Part shown: piece by piece, positions 9,197-17,230 of the stretch
Numbering within the stretch: position 1 is the stretch's first letter
Layout: every line of letters starts with the position of its first letter
Origin: Lysobacter antibioticus
GTDB lineage: Bacteria; Pseudomonadota; Gammaproteobacteria; Xanthomonadales; Xanthomonadaceae
Assembly (NCBI RefSeq): GCF_001442535.1
Contig: NZ_CP013141.1
Location: 3,478,992-3,542,991 of the forward strand
Direction of reading: 5' to 3'
Length of the DNA: 64,000 nt
Notes under the pieces: model-generated
Seen by the model: the letters and a program-made list of their open reading frames with translations, nothing else
What the model was told of the DNA's origin: nothing
Database searches by the model: none
Program-made: the position numbers and the translations under genes

Positions 9197-9469
9197 ATGC
9201 ATACGGTGATGGTGATACTCGGCGGCCTGGCCCTGTTGGTGCTGTGCCTGCTGGCCGCGCGGCTGCTCGGCGGCCTGGGCCCCGGACCGATGCTGACCGC
9301 GGTACAGCTGTTCCTGCCGCTGTGGTTCGTCGGCGCGGCGATCAACCTCTGGGTCGGGGTGTCGCGCGCCGGGTACAGCGTGGCCGAGGAACTGCCGATC
9401 TTCCTGGCGGTGTTCGGCGGGCCGGCCGCGGTCGCCCTGTTGCTATGGTGGAAGCTGTCGCGCGGCTAA
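9197..9469 (+). CDS. Small three-helix membrane protein
   Basis: A 90-residue hydrophobic protein with three predicted membrane helices (about 3-24, 33-52 and 66-85) and a short basic end (KLSRG). The start at 9197 is supported by AAGGGAGG five bases upstream; the longer frame from 8888 has no such signal and non-coding composition. I do not recognise a named family. It lies 28 bases before the ltrA-like gene and may be cotranscribed with it. The 283 bases on its left separate it from the divergent ABC operon. Confidence 0.75.
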   Translation: MHTVMVILGGLALLVLCLLAARLLGGLGPGPMLTAVQLFLPLWFVGAAINLWVGVSRAGYSVAEELPIFLAVFGGPAAVALLLWWKLSRG

Positions 9470-9497
9470 GCTGCACGGCCGAATAGCAGACGCCGCC

Positions 9498-10706
9498 ATG
9501 ACTCCCGCCCGCACCACCCTGCTGCGCATCCGCGAAGGCCACGCCAAGGTCGGTTTCAGCGAATTGTTCTTCGACCTGGTGTTCGTGTTCGCGATCACCC
9601 AGCTGTCCCACACCCTGCTCGAAAACCTCAGCACGCTCGGCGCGCTGCGCACCGCCCTACTGTTCCTGGGCGTGTGGTGGCTATGGATCTTCACCTCCTG
9701 GGTCACCAACTGGCTCGACCCGGACAAGGTGCCGGTGCGGCTGATGATCTTCGCGTTGATGTTCGGCGGATTGCTGTTGTCGTCGTCGCTGCCGCAGGCC
9801 TTCGCCGAACGCGGCCTCGTCTATGGCCTGGTGTTCGCGGCGATGCAGGTCGGGCGCACCGCGTTCATGCTGTGGGCGCTGCGCGGCGGGCGCAGCCCGG
9901 GCAATTTCCGCAATTTCGTGCGCATCCTGATCTGGCTGTCGGTATCGGCGGTGTTCTGGGTGCTCGGCGGCCTGGCCGAACCGGAGTCGCGGATCGTCTG
10001 GTGGCTGGTCGCGGTGGCGATCGAATACCTCGGCCCGCTCGCCTACTTCCGCGTGCCCGGCCTGGGCCGTTCCTCGCTGTCGGACTGGGACGTCGAAGGC
10101 GCGCATCTGTCCGAGCGCTGCGGCTTGTTCATCATCATCGCCCTGGGCGAATCCATCCTCATCACCGGCGCCACCTTCGCCAAGCTGGAATGGAACCCGA
10201 GCACGGTCGCCGCGTTCTGCATCGCCTTCCTCGGCAGTGTGGCGATGTGGTGGATCTACTTCGACACCGGCGCCGAGCGCGCGACCCACCGCATGCTGCA
10301 GCAGACCGACCAGACCCGGCAGGCGCGCCAGGCGCGCAATGCCTACACCTATCTGCATCTGCTGATCGTCGGCGGGATCGTGGTGTGCGCGGTCGCCGAC
10401 GAACTGGTGCTGGTCCATCCCGACCACGCCGACGGCGCCGGCATCGCCGCGATCATCGGCGGGCCGGCTCTGTATCTACTGGGTTGCGCCTTGTTCAAGT
10501 GGGTTACCAATACCCGCGTGTTCCCGCCGTTTTCGCACTGCGCCGGCCTGCTGATGCTGGCCGCACTGGCGTTGGCGAGCGCGCCGCTGCATCTGTCGCC
10601 GCTGCTGTTGGGTGCGGCGACCAGCGCCATCCTGATGATCGTCGCCGCCTGGGAAACCATCGCGCTGCGGCGGGGGCTGTTGCCGGCGGCTCCGGCGGCG
10701 CATTGA
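9498..10706 (+). CDS. Low-temperature-requirement LtrA-family membrane protein
   Basis: A 402-residue integral membrane protein with about eleven hydrophobic segments. The N-terminal signature KVGFSELFFDLVFVFAITQL is typical of LtrA, and ALGESILITG in the middle is the second conserved block. The biochemical function of LtrA is not established; it was named for a Listeria locus needed for growth at low temperature. No strong ribosome binding site precedes the ATG at 9498. The gene is followed by a repeat field rather than a clear terminator. Confidence 0.85.
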   Translation: MTPARTTLLRIREGHAKVGFSELFFDLVFVFAITQLSHTLLENLSTLGALRTALLFLGVWWLWIFTSWVTNWLDPDKVPVRLMIFALMFGGLLLSSSLPQAFAERGLVYGLVFAAMQVGRTAFMLWALRGGRSPGNFRNFVRILIWLSVSAVFWVLGGLAEPESRIVWWLVAVAIEYLGPLAYFRVPGLGRSSLSDWDVEGAHLSERCGLFIIIALGESILITGATFAKLEWNPSTVAAFCIAFLGSVAMWWIYFDTGAERATHRMLQQTDQTRQARQARNAYTYLHLLIVGGIVVCAVADELVLVHPDHADGAGIAAIIGGPALYLLGCALFKWVTNTRVFPPFSHCAGLLMLAALALASAPLHLSPLLLGAATSAILMIVAAWETIALRRGLLPAAPAAH

Positions 10707-10730
10707 TCGGCAGGACCTCTCGGCGCGCGA

Positions 10731-11052
10731 AACTGGACGCGCAGCGCACACATTGCCGTCGTCGCCGATCGAAGCGGCGTGCCGTCGCGAGGGGTAGGAG
10801 CGGCGCGAGCCGCGACCGCGGCGTTGCGGTCTTGCGGCGCATCGCTCAAGCAAGCTCAGGATCAGGATCAAACGCCAAGAGCTTCCTCCGCCAAGCTGGA
10901 CGCGCAGTGCACACACCGCCGTCGTCACCAATCGAAGCGGCGTACGTTCGCGAGGGTAGGAGCGGCGCGAGCCGCGACCGCGTTGCTTCGGTGTTGCGGC
11001 GCGGCGCTCAAGCAAGATCAGGATCAGGATCAAACGCCAAAAGCTTCCGCCA
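10731..11052. repeat. Tandem duplication of about 160 bp containing REP
   Basis: Two adjacent copies with a period of about 162 (for example CTGGACGCGCAG at 10734 and 10896). Each carries CCGTCGTC, ATCGAAGCGGCGT, a REP palindrome (10795-10820 and 10957-10982), CTCAAGCAAG, ATCAGGATCA and the element head (AACGCCAA-AGCTTCC). The copies have diverged by scattered substitutions. The second runs straight into structured element copy B. Confidence 0.85.
10795..10982 (+). repeat. Two direct REP palindromes
   Basis: TAGGAGCGGCGCGAGCCGCG occurs at 10795-10814 and 10957-10976, each followed by ACCGCG. The core can fold as GCGGC...GCCGC. The same sequence recurs, often inverted, at 11360-11385, 34281-34351 and 43871-43960, always between genes. 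Confidence 0.85.
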
Positions 11053-11300
11053 CTAAAGCGGCGGGTTACTTTCTTTTGTCATAAGCAACAAAAGTCCGCC
11101 TGGATTCCCTTCGGTCAAAGCTAACCAAAGAAAAATGCTTTTCTTTGAATCACAGGCCCGCACGGCCGATGCCGACGCAGGGATTTTTCATACGGGACAT
11201 CCTTGTCCCGATGAAAAACGGCGCGCATCCCTGCGCGCCGCCCTCCGGGTCTTCGATTGCCTTCGCTAGTGCGAGGCGACGCACAGCAACAGCAACGCCG
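11022..11300 (+). repeat. Structured dispersed element, copy B
   Basis: Identical to copy A from the head to AAGCAACAAAAG (11028-11094). A 22-base insertion (11095-11116) then interrupts the right arm of hairpin I. Hairpin II is at 11184-11218 and hairpin III at 11219-11240, with arms CGGCGCGCA/TGCGCGCCG. One base pair of hairpin III is C-G in copy A (4300/4313) and G-C here (11223/11236). The tail CCCTCCGGGTCT is at 11241-11252. A partial head in the opposite orientation follows at 11299-11340. Confidence 0.85.
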
Positions 11301-11359
11301 CGTCAGCGGACGGAAGCTTTGCTCTTGCTTGTAAGAAACGACGCAAGACCGGCCCACCG

Positions 11360-11385
11360 CGGTCGCGGCTCGCGCTGCTCCTACC
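11360..11385 (-). repeat. REP palindrome, inverted
   Basis: CGGTCGCGGCTCGCGCTGCT followed by CCTACC is the reverse-oriented REP, with one substitution (CTGC for CCGC). It faces the two direct copies at 10795 and 10957. Confidence 0.8.
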
Positions 11386-11649
11386 CTCGCGAAAGTACGC
11401 CGCCTCGACAGGCCACGTCGGCGTTGACATCGCGACTTCTACGCATCGCCTGACGCAGCGCCGAAATCGCGACGGAACCCTTCGATTGAACCGTCGCAGG
11501 CCACGGGCGCCGCCTCCGCGGCCCCAGGCGGCCGCCCCACGCCAAGCGGCCGCGATTCCGGCCACGGTCGCCCGGAATGGATGTTTTGCGCAAAGACCGC
11601 ACGAAAGCTTTGACATCGTCGCCGCGTCCGGATAATTTGCGCCGGCCAA

Positions 11650-11665
11650 TGTGACTTGAGTCACA
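11650..11665. promoter_or_regulatory. Clp/Crp-type binding site upstream of the GEVED gene
   Basis: TGTGA-CTTGAG-TCACA, a perfect match to the Crp/Clp half-sites with 6-base spacing, ends 67 bases before the ATG at 11733. In Xanthomonadaceae this site is read by Clp, a Crp homologue released by cyclic di-GMP. Its position suits activation of the gene downstream. Confidence 0.7.
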
Positions 11666-11732
11666 GATATGGTGAGAGCCGGCGCCCGATCTACCCGGAG
11701 CCGGCCTGAGGCGATGACCTACAGGGGACCGT

Positions 11733-14117
11733 ATGCGAAGTCAGCAAAACACCGTGCCGCGTCAGCGGCTCGGCGAGCACGCTCATGCCATCGTTTTCGC
11801 TGCCGGCCAGGATGGCGCGACCATTTCCTCGATCGGACGCCTGCGCATCGGCCCCGGCCCCCGCTTCGCTCCGCGCGCACTGGCCTGGCTGTCGGCCCTG
11901 CTGGTGCTGGGCGGCGCCCTGCCGGTTTCGGCGTCGGAACAGAACGACGCCGTCGACACCGCCTTGAACCGCGTCAGCTATGCCTCGCTGCTCACGGTCA
12001 CAGCGGTCAGTAGCGGCGGCACGCCGGGCACGACCTCGACCAACGTCGGCGCGGCCGCGTTCGACGGCAATCCGCCGACCGCCTACGACCCGCGCATCAA
12101 TCTCGGCTCGAACACCTTCAATTTCATGACGCCCTCGCCCTCGGGCTCCACGGTCAACGTCGTCGGCGGCGGCCAGGAAGCGGCCGGTTCGCTGACCTTC
12201 AATTTCAGCCGGCCGGTGGTCAACCCGCGCTTCCACTTCGCTCGCCTGGGCGGCACCGGCGGCAGCGCAGGCAACAGCACGACCTTCCTGACCGCGACCG
12301 GCGGCGCGACCTGGACCGTCATCGGCGGCGCCTTGTCGACGACCCTGGGCAACACGCGCCTGCGCGCTTCCTCGACCGCCCCGTCGGTGACCTGCACCGA
12401 CCCGGCCTCGACCTCGGGCTGCGGCACCGCCCAGCTCAACGGTAGCTTCACTTCGGTCGCGCTCAACATCGGCCTCGGCAACCCGACCACGTTCACCGGC
12501 ACCATAACCGCGGACGGCTATGGGGTAACCATCACCGTCGACGAAGACTTCAGCGATGCGCCGACCAGCTACGGCATGGCCGGCCACGTCAATTCGGGCC
12601 TTACCCTCGGCGCCAGCCTGAGCATCGACCCGACCCTGCCGTTGACGATTCCGAACGGCACGGCTTACATCGCCACGCCGCCGGCGACCAGCCCGCGCGC
12701 CAGCACCAACGCCGCCGGCGATACCGACAACGCCTTCGCGTCCTTGCCGATCGTCGGCGTCGGCAGCTACAGCCTGTCGGTGCCGGTGGCCGGCTTCCAG
12801 ACCGTCGCCGGCGCTACGCCGCAGCTATGCGGCTGGATCGACTTCAACCGCAACGGCAGCTTCGAAACCGGCGAGCGCGCTTGCGCCGGCGTGACCGGCA
12901 ACGGCAACGTCGCCTTGAACTGGACGATCCCGACCGGCGCGACCTATGTCGCCGGCGAGAGCTATGCGCGCCTGCGCCTGGGTTACACGACCTCGCAGGT
13001 GCAAAGCGCGACCGGCTTGGCCGACAGCGGCGAGGTCGAGGATTACCCGATCACTCTGTTGCCGCGCGTGCGCCTGAGCAAGGCGCTGGTGCCGACGTCG
13101 GACCCGGGCTTGTTCAATCTGTCGGTCGTGCCGCCGTCGGCGAGCGCGGTGCAGACCAACACCGGCGCCGTCGCGAACGTCGGCCACGGCGGCACCACCG
13201 ATTGGGTGCCGGCGCCGCTCGGTACGCTCATCACCGTCAGCGAAACCGCCGGCACCGGCACCAGCCTGAGCAATTACACCTCCAGCATCGCCTGTACCGA
13301 CCGCTCCGGCGCCACGGTGACGCTCGGCGCCGCCGGCACCACCCGCACTTTCTCCAGCATGGTCAGCGCACCGGTCGGGCCGCCGACCACGCCGAACACC
13401 GCCAACGCCAATCTCAGCGAGATCAGCTGCATCGCGACCAATGCGCGGCTGCCTACGTTGCAGGTGGTGAAAGTGACCCAGAACGGCGTCGGCACGTTTT
13501 CGTTCGGCGGCAGCAACGGCATCGCCAATCACGACATCACCACCGTCACCGCGGGTACCGGTGTGGCCGGTCCGGTGCAGGTGCTGACCGCCGCGAGCAC
13601 CGCGACCACCGTTACCGAGGCGCCGCTGCCGGCCGGTTATCTGCTCGGCGGCATTTCCTGCAGCGGACTCGGCGCCGGCGGCAATGCGACCGTCGACCTG
13701 CCGAACCGCAGCGTGAACCTCGACGCCGCCGCGACCGCATCGGGCAGCGCCATCGTCTGCACCTTCACCAACATCGCCCAGGTCGCCGACCTCGCCATCA
13801 CCAAGACCAACACGCCCTTGGCCGGCGACAACGACCAGGCCAACGACACCCTCGTGCGCGGCGCCACCACGCAATACACCTTGCGCGTCACCAACAACGG
13901 CCCGGTATCGGTGACCGGTGCAGTGGTGCGCGACACGCCCGGCGCGGGCTTGAACTGCCCGAGCGGCAACCTGGTGAGCTGCAGCAGCGTGCCTGCCGGC
14001 GCCTGCCCGGGCGCACCGAGCCCGATCCTGATGAGCGACCTGACCGCGGGCGTACCGCTGGGCACGCTGTCGGTCGGCACGGTAGCGACCCTGACGTTTT
14101 CGTGCACCGTGCTATGA
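11733..14117 (+). CDS. Secreted GEVED/DUF11 multidomain surface protein (copy 1)
   Basis: A 794-residue exported protein. An N-terminal extension of about 45 residues precedes a hydrophobic signal (ALAWLSALLVLGGALPVSASA-like). Then come a beta-rich region (about 70-270); a GEVED domain (about 350-435) with LCGWIDFNRNGSFETGER and DSGEVEDYP; two prealbumin-like (SpaA-type) segments starting VRLSKALVP and TLQVVKVTQ; and a final DUF11 repeat (ADLAITKTN ... VTNNGPVSVTGA). It ends FSCTVL without a sorting signal or membrane anchor. AGGGGA lies 6 bases before the ATG. The last 366 residues are nearly identical to those of the convergent gene ending at 14359. The likely role is in the cell envelope or extracellular matrix; the partner is unknown. 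Confidence 0.85.
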   Translation: MRSQQNTVPRQRLGEHAHAIVFAAGQDGATISSIGRLRIGPGPRFAPRALAWLSALLVLGGALPVSASEQNDAVDTALNRVSYASLLTVTAVSSGGTPGTTSTNVGAAAFDGNPPTAYDPRINLGSNTFNFMTPSPSGSTVNVVGGGQEAAGSLTFNFSRPVVNPRFHFARLGGTGGSAGNSTTFLTATGGATWTVIGGALSTTLGNTRLRASSTAPSVTCTDPASTSGCGTAQLNGSFTSVALNIGLGNPTTFTGTITADGYGVTITVDEDFSDAPTSYGMAGHVNSGLTLGASLSIDPTLPLTIPNGTAYIATPPATSPRASTNAAGDTDNAFASLPIVGVGSYSLSVPVAGFQTVAGATPQLCGWIDFNRNGSFETGERACAGVTGNGNVALNWTIPTGATYVAGESYARLRLGYTTSQVQSATGLADSGEVEDYPITLLPRVRLSKALVPTSDPGLFNLSVVPPSASAVQTNTGAVANVGHGGTTDWVPAPLGTLITVSETAGTGTSLSNYTSSIACTDRSGATVTLGAAGTTRTFSSMVSAPVGPPTTPNTANANLSEISCIATNARLPTLQVVKVTQNGVGTFSFGGSNGIANHDITTVTAGTGVAGPVQVLTAASTATTVTEAPLPAGYLLGGISCSGLGAGGNATVDLPNRSVNLDAAATASGSAIVCTFTNIAQVADLAITKTNTPLAGDNDQANDTLVRGATTQYTLRVTNNGPVSVTGAVVRDTPGAGLNCPSGNLVSCSSVPAGACPGAPSPILMSDLTAGVPLGTLSVGTVATLTFSCTVL

Positions 14118-15458
14118 CGGGGCGGCGGAACCGCTTCCGCCCCGCCTGCTAGATTTCCCCGCTGGATTTGCGATCGCAGGGCCAGCTCGCGCGATCGGCC
14201 CTGCGTTCGTCAGCAGCGATGGATTCGCCGGCTCTGTATTTCGCTATCGCGCAGCGCCGTCGCTGCGCGAACCTCATGGCCGTGCTTGGCCGTGTCTGGC
14301 CGGACCCGCCGTGAGGTCCGATCACCCAGTTGCGCGCAGCGCCCGTTGCGCCGGCCCGCTACAGCACCGTGCACGAGAAGCTGAGCGTTACCACCGCGCC
14401 CAGCGGTAAGGTACCCAGCGCCACACCGGCCGTCAGATCGCTCATCAGGATCGGACTCGGAGCGGCCGGGCACGCGCCGGCGGTGGCACTGCTGCAGCTC
14501 ACCACATTGCCGGCCGGGCAGTTCAAGCCCCCGCCCGGTGTGTCGCGCACCACCGCACCGGTCACCGACACCGGCCCGTTGTTGGTGACACGCAAGGTGT
14601 ATTGCGTGATGGCGCCGCGCACCAGGGTGTCGTTGGCCTGGTCGTTGTCGCCGGCCAAGGGCGTGTTGGTCTTGGTGATGACGAGGTCGGCGACCTGAGC
14701 GATGTTGGTGAAGGTGCAGACGATGGCGCTGCCGGCGGCGGTCGCCGCGGCATCGAGCGTCACGCTGCGGTTCGGCAGGTCGACGCTGGCGTTGCCGCCG
14801 GCACCGAGTCCGCTGCAGGAAATACCGCCGAGCAAATAGCCGACCGGCAGCGGCGCCTCGGTAACGGTGGTCGCGGTGCTCGCGGCGGTCAACACCTGCA
14901 CCGGGCCGGCCACACCGGTACCCGCGGTGACGGTGGTGATGTCGTGATTGGCGATGCCGTTGCTACCGCCGAACGAAAACGTGCCGACGCCGTTCTGGGT
15001 CACTTTCACCACCTGCAACGTAGGCAGCCGCGCATTGGTCGCGATGCAGCTGATCTCGCTGAGGTTGGCGTTGGCGGTGTTCGGCGTGGTCGGCGGCCCG
15101 ACCGGTGCGCTGATCAGGCTGAAGAAGGTGCGGGTGGTGCCGGCGGCGCCAAGCGTCACCGCAGCACCGGAGCGGTCGGTACAGGCGATGCTCGAGCTGT
15201 AATTGCTGAGACTAGTGCCGGTGCCGGCGGTCTCGCTGACGGTGATGAGCGTACCGAGCGGCGCCGGCACCCAATCGGTGGTGCCGCCGTGGCCGACGTT
15301 CGCGACGGCGCCGGTGTTGGTCTGCACCGCGCTCGCCGACGGCGGCACGACCGACAGATTGAACAAGCCCGGGTCCGACGTCGGCACCAGCGCCTTGCTC
15401 AGGCGCACGCGCGGCAACAGAGTGATCGGGTAATCCTCGACCTCGCCGCTGTCGGCCG
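13018..15458. repeat. 1.1-kb inverted repeat between the two GEVED genes
   Basis: The arms 13018-14117 and 14359-15458 are the same length and align without a net indel around a 241-base spacer. The distal part is the most alike: even the antisense frame at 13043-13273 reads identically to that at 15203-15433 for 76 codons. Differences increase toward the spacer (about two dozen amino-acid changes in 366). The spacer contains a GCGCAGCG/CGCTGCGC hairpin near 14255-14275 and a GGGGCGG...CCGCCCC hairpin just after the first stop. Either may serve as a terminator. Confidence 0.9.
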
Positions 15459-16728
15459 ACGCGGTCGGGATCTGCACCTCGCCGCTGGTGTAGCCCACGC
15501 GCAGCCGTGCGTAGCTTTCGCCGGCTACATACGTCGCGCCGGTCGGAATGGTCCAGTTGAGCGGCAGATTGCCACTCCCGCTCGGTGTCGCGCAGGCGCG
15601 CTCGGCGGTCTCGAAGCTGCCGTTGCGATTGAAGTCGATCCAGCCGCACAACTGCGGCGACGCCCCGGGCACGGTCTGGAAACCTGCCACGGGTACCGAC
15701 AGCGTGTAGGTGCCGACACCGACCGGCGGCAGCGAAGCGAAGGCATTGTCGCTGTCGCCGCCTGCATTCGCGCTGGTCAGCGGATTGGACGCGTCCAGCA
15801 ACGCCGTCGTCGTATGCACGGTGTTCACCGCATCGGCTTCGGCCGCATGCGCTCCGGCCGCCGGCGTCGTGGTGGAACCGAGGAACAAGCCGCCGACCGT
15901 GTGTTGCGCGGCGCCGTAGCTGCCGGGCGCGTCGCTGACATCCTCATCGAGGGTGATCGACAGACCGTAGCCGTCCGGGGTGAGGTTATTGGTGCCGTTG
16001 CCGCCGACCTGATTCATGCGATTGGCGACGAAGAACGTGATCACTCGGTAAGTGCCGTTGACCTGGAACGTGCCGCAGCCGGCGGTAGCGTTGTTGAGGC
16101 AGTCGACGCCGCCGGCGTTGAAGCCGCTGCGCACGCGCGGCATGCCCGCGCCCGGCACGCCCACCGGCGCGGGGGCGACGATCAGCCGGGTGCCGGCACC
16201 TGGACCGAGCGCGGTCAGGGTCGCTCCCGGCGCTACCGCGGTGTCGATGGTCCAGGCAGTGGTGTTGCGGGAGTTTCCGGTCGCGGCGGCCCACTCGCTG
16301 ACATGGAAGCGCGGGTTGGTCACCGGGCGGCTGAAGGTGAAGGTCAAGGTGCCGGCCGCCTGCTCGCCGCCGACCGCGACCACCGCCGAACCGGGGGTCA
16401 ACAGCCGATAGCTGACCTGGGCGATGCTGATCGGCGGATCGAAGTAGCTATTGGTCGTGGCGAGGTGCGCGCCGGTGCCGTTGAAGGTGGTCGGCCCGGT
16501 ACCGGCTGCGGTGACATTCACCGTGACCCCGGAGGGAAACGCGGTATTGCTGCCGAACCCCGTGGGCACGCCGTTGCTTTCGGCGGCGAACGCGCCGGTA
16601 CCGGCCCCGCCCCACAACAGCACCGAGGCCAACACAGTGAGCACAGAGCGCCTCCAGCGTCCGCGCGGTGCCAGCGAACCCCGGGAGCCTCGTGCCAATG
16701 CACATCGTTCGACGCTTGCCGTTCTCAT
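14359..16728 (-). CDS. Secreted GEVED/DUF11 multidomain surface protein (copy 2)
   Basis: A 789-residue paralogue of the gene at 11733, transcribed toward it. The signal peptide is different (SVLTVLASVLLWGGAGTGAF). The N-terminal 350 residues are only distantly similar, with a beta-rich region where copy 1 has its own. From the GEVED domain onward (DSGEVEDYP) it has the same prealbumin-like segments and DUF11 repeat, almost unchanged. AGGTGGG lies just upstream of the ATG at 16728. Upstream, at 16970-16985, is a perfect Clp-type palindrome, so both copies are probably under the same regulator. Sharing the C-terminus but not the N-terminus suggests one common attachment part with two different exposed heads. 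Confidence 0.85.
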   Translation of the reverse strand: MRTASVERCALARGSRGSLAPRGRWRRSVLTVLASVLLWGGAGTGAFAAESNGVPTGFGSNTAFPSGVTVNVTAAGTGPTTFNGTGAHLATTNSYFDPPISIAQVSYRLLTPGSAVVAVGGEQAAGTLTFTFSRPVTNPRFHVSEWAAATGNSRNTTAWTIDTAVAPGATLTALGPGAGTRLIVAPAPVGVPGAGMPRVRSGFNAGGVDCLNNATAGCGTFQVNGTYRVITFFVANRMNQVGGNGTNNLTPDGYGLSITLDEDVSDAPGSYGAAQHTVGGLFLGSTTTPAAGAHAAEADAVNTVHTTTALLDASNPLTSANAGGDSDNAFASLPPVGVGTYTLSVPVAGFQTVPGASPQLCGWIDFNRNGSFETAERACATPSGSGNLPLNWTIPTGATYVAGESYARLRVGYTSGEVQIPTASADSGEVEDYPITLLPRVRLSKALVPTSDPGLFNLSVVPPSASAVQTNTGAVANVGHGGTTDWVPAPLGTLITVSETAGTGTSLSNYSSSIACTDRSGAAVTLGAAGTTRTFFSLISAPVGPPTTPNTANANLSEISCIATNARLPTLQVVKVTQNGVGTFSFGGSNGIANHDITTVTAGTGVAGPVQVLTAASTATTVTEAPLPVGYLLGGISCSGLGAGGNASVDLPNRSVTLDAAATAAGSAIVCTFTNIAQVADLVITKTNTPLAGDNDQANDTLVRGAITQYTLRVTNNGPVSVTGAVVRDTPGGGLNCPAGNVVSCSSATAGACPAAPSPILMSDLTAGVALGTLPLGAVVTLSFSCTVL

Positions 16729-17230
16729 GACCCACCTCGTTGCCGCATTCGACGTCGCGCAGACGGATGACGCAGGCGTGCGGCATGGGGTTCGGGACGT
16801 CGTTGTCCGGCCCGGAGCGATCAGGCGATCCTTTGCTTCAGCCCGCAGCGGTCCCTGGCGCGACCGGCGATGGCCGCACAGGCTTGCTCCGCACCGGCTG
16901 TTCCCGGGCGATGTATCCCCATTCCGCTGAATGCACGCCCTCCCCGGGCGCCGCCAGATTCCGCATATATGTGATATGCATCACAAATATCATGCCAAAC
17001 CCGAAGCCCAGTCAAGACGGGCGCGGAGGTTTGGCCGGAGAGGCATGTATTTGACGTGCAGGGCAGATCGCTGACGCACAGCGTCAATGTCTGCTTGGGT
17101 ATTCAGGGACGGATCCGGCCTGCTCCGGGCGCAGTGACCCGCCTGCCGGCATCGGCAGTCGGCTCGATTGAGTCCATCGGGTCCATCGGGTCCATCGAGC
17201 CTGGCGGCCCCAGGCGGTGCGGCGCCTGGC
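16729..17230. other. Upstream region of GEVED copy 2
   Basis: These 502 bases separate the GEVED copy 2 start from the stop of the MBL gene. They hold the Clp-type site (16970-16985) inside a short AT-rich island (CATATATGTGATATGCATCA) and, near 17170-17200, three 9-base repeats of GTCCATCGG. No gene or clear terminator is seen. Confidence 0.6.
16970..16985. promoter_or_regulatory. Clp/Crp-type binding site upstream of GEVED copy 2
   Basis: TGTGA-TATGCA-TCACA, a perfect palindromic match, lies 242 bases before the ATG at 16728. The gene on the right is transcribed in the same direction and ends here, so the site most plausibly serves GEVED copy 2. The long distance implies a long leader or a promoter near 16930. 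Confidence 0.7.

Larger units (their letters stand above)
10707..11732. other. Repeat field upstream of the GEVED gene, no gene
   Basis: These 1026 bases hold a tandem duplication (10731-11052), three REP palindromes, copy B of the structured element with an opposing partial copy (11299-11340), and, at the right end, the Clp-type site that probably controls the next gene. None of the open frames looks like a protein. Confidence 0.75.
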
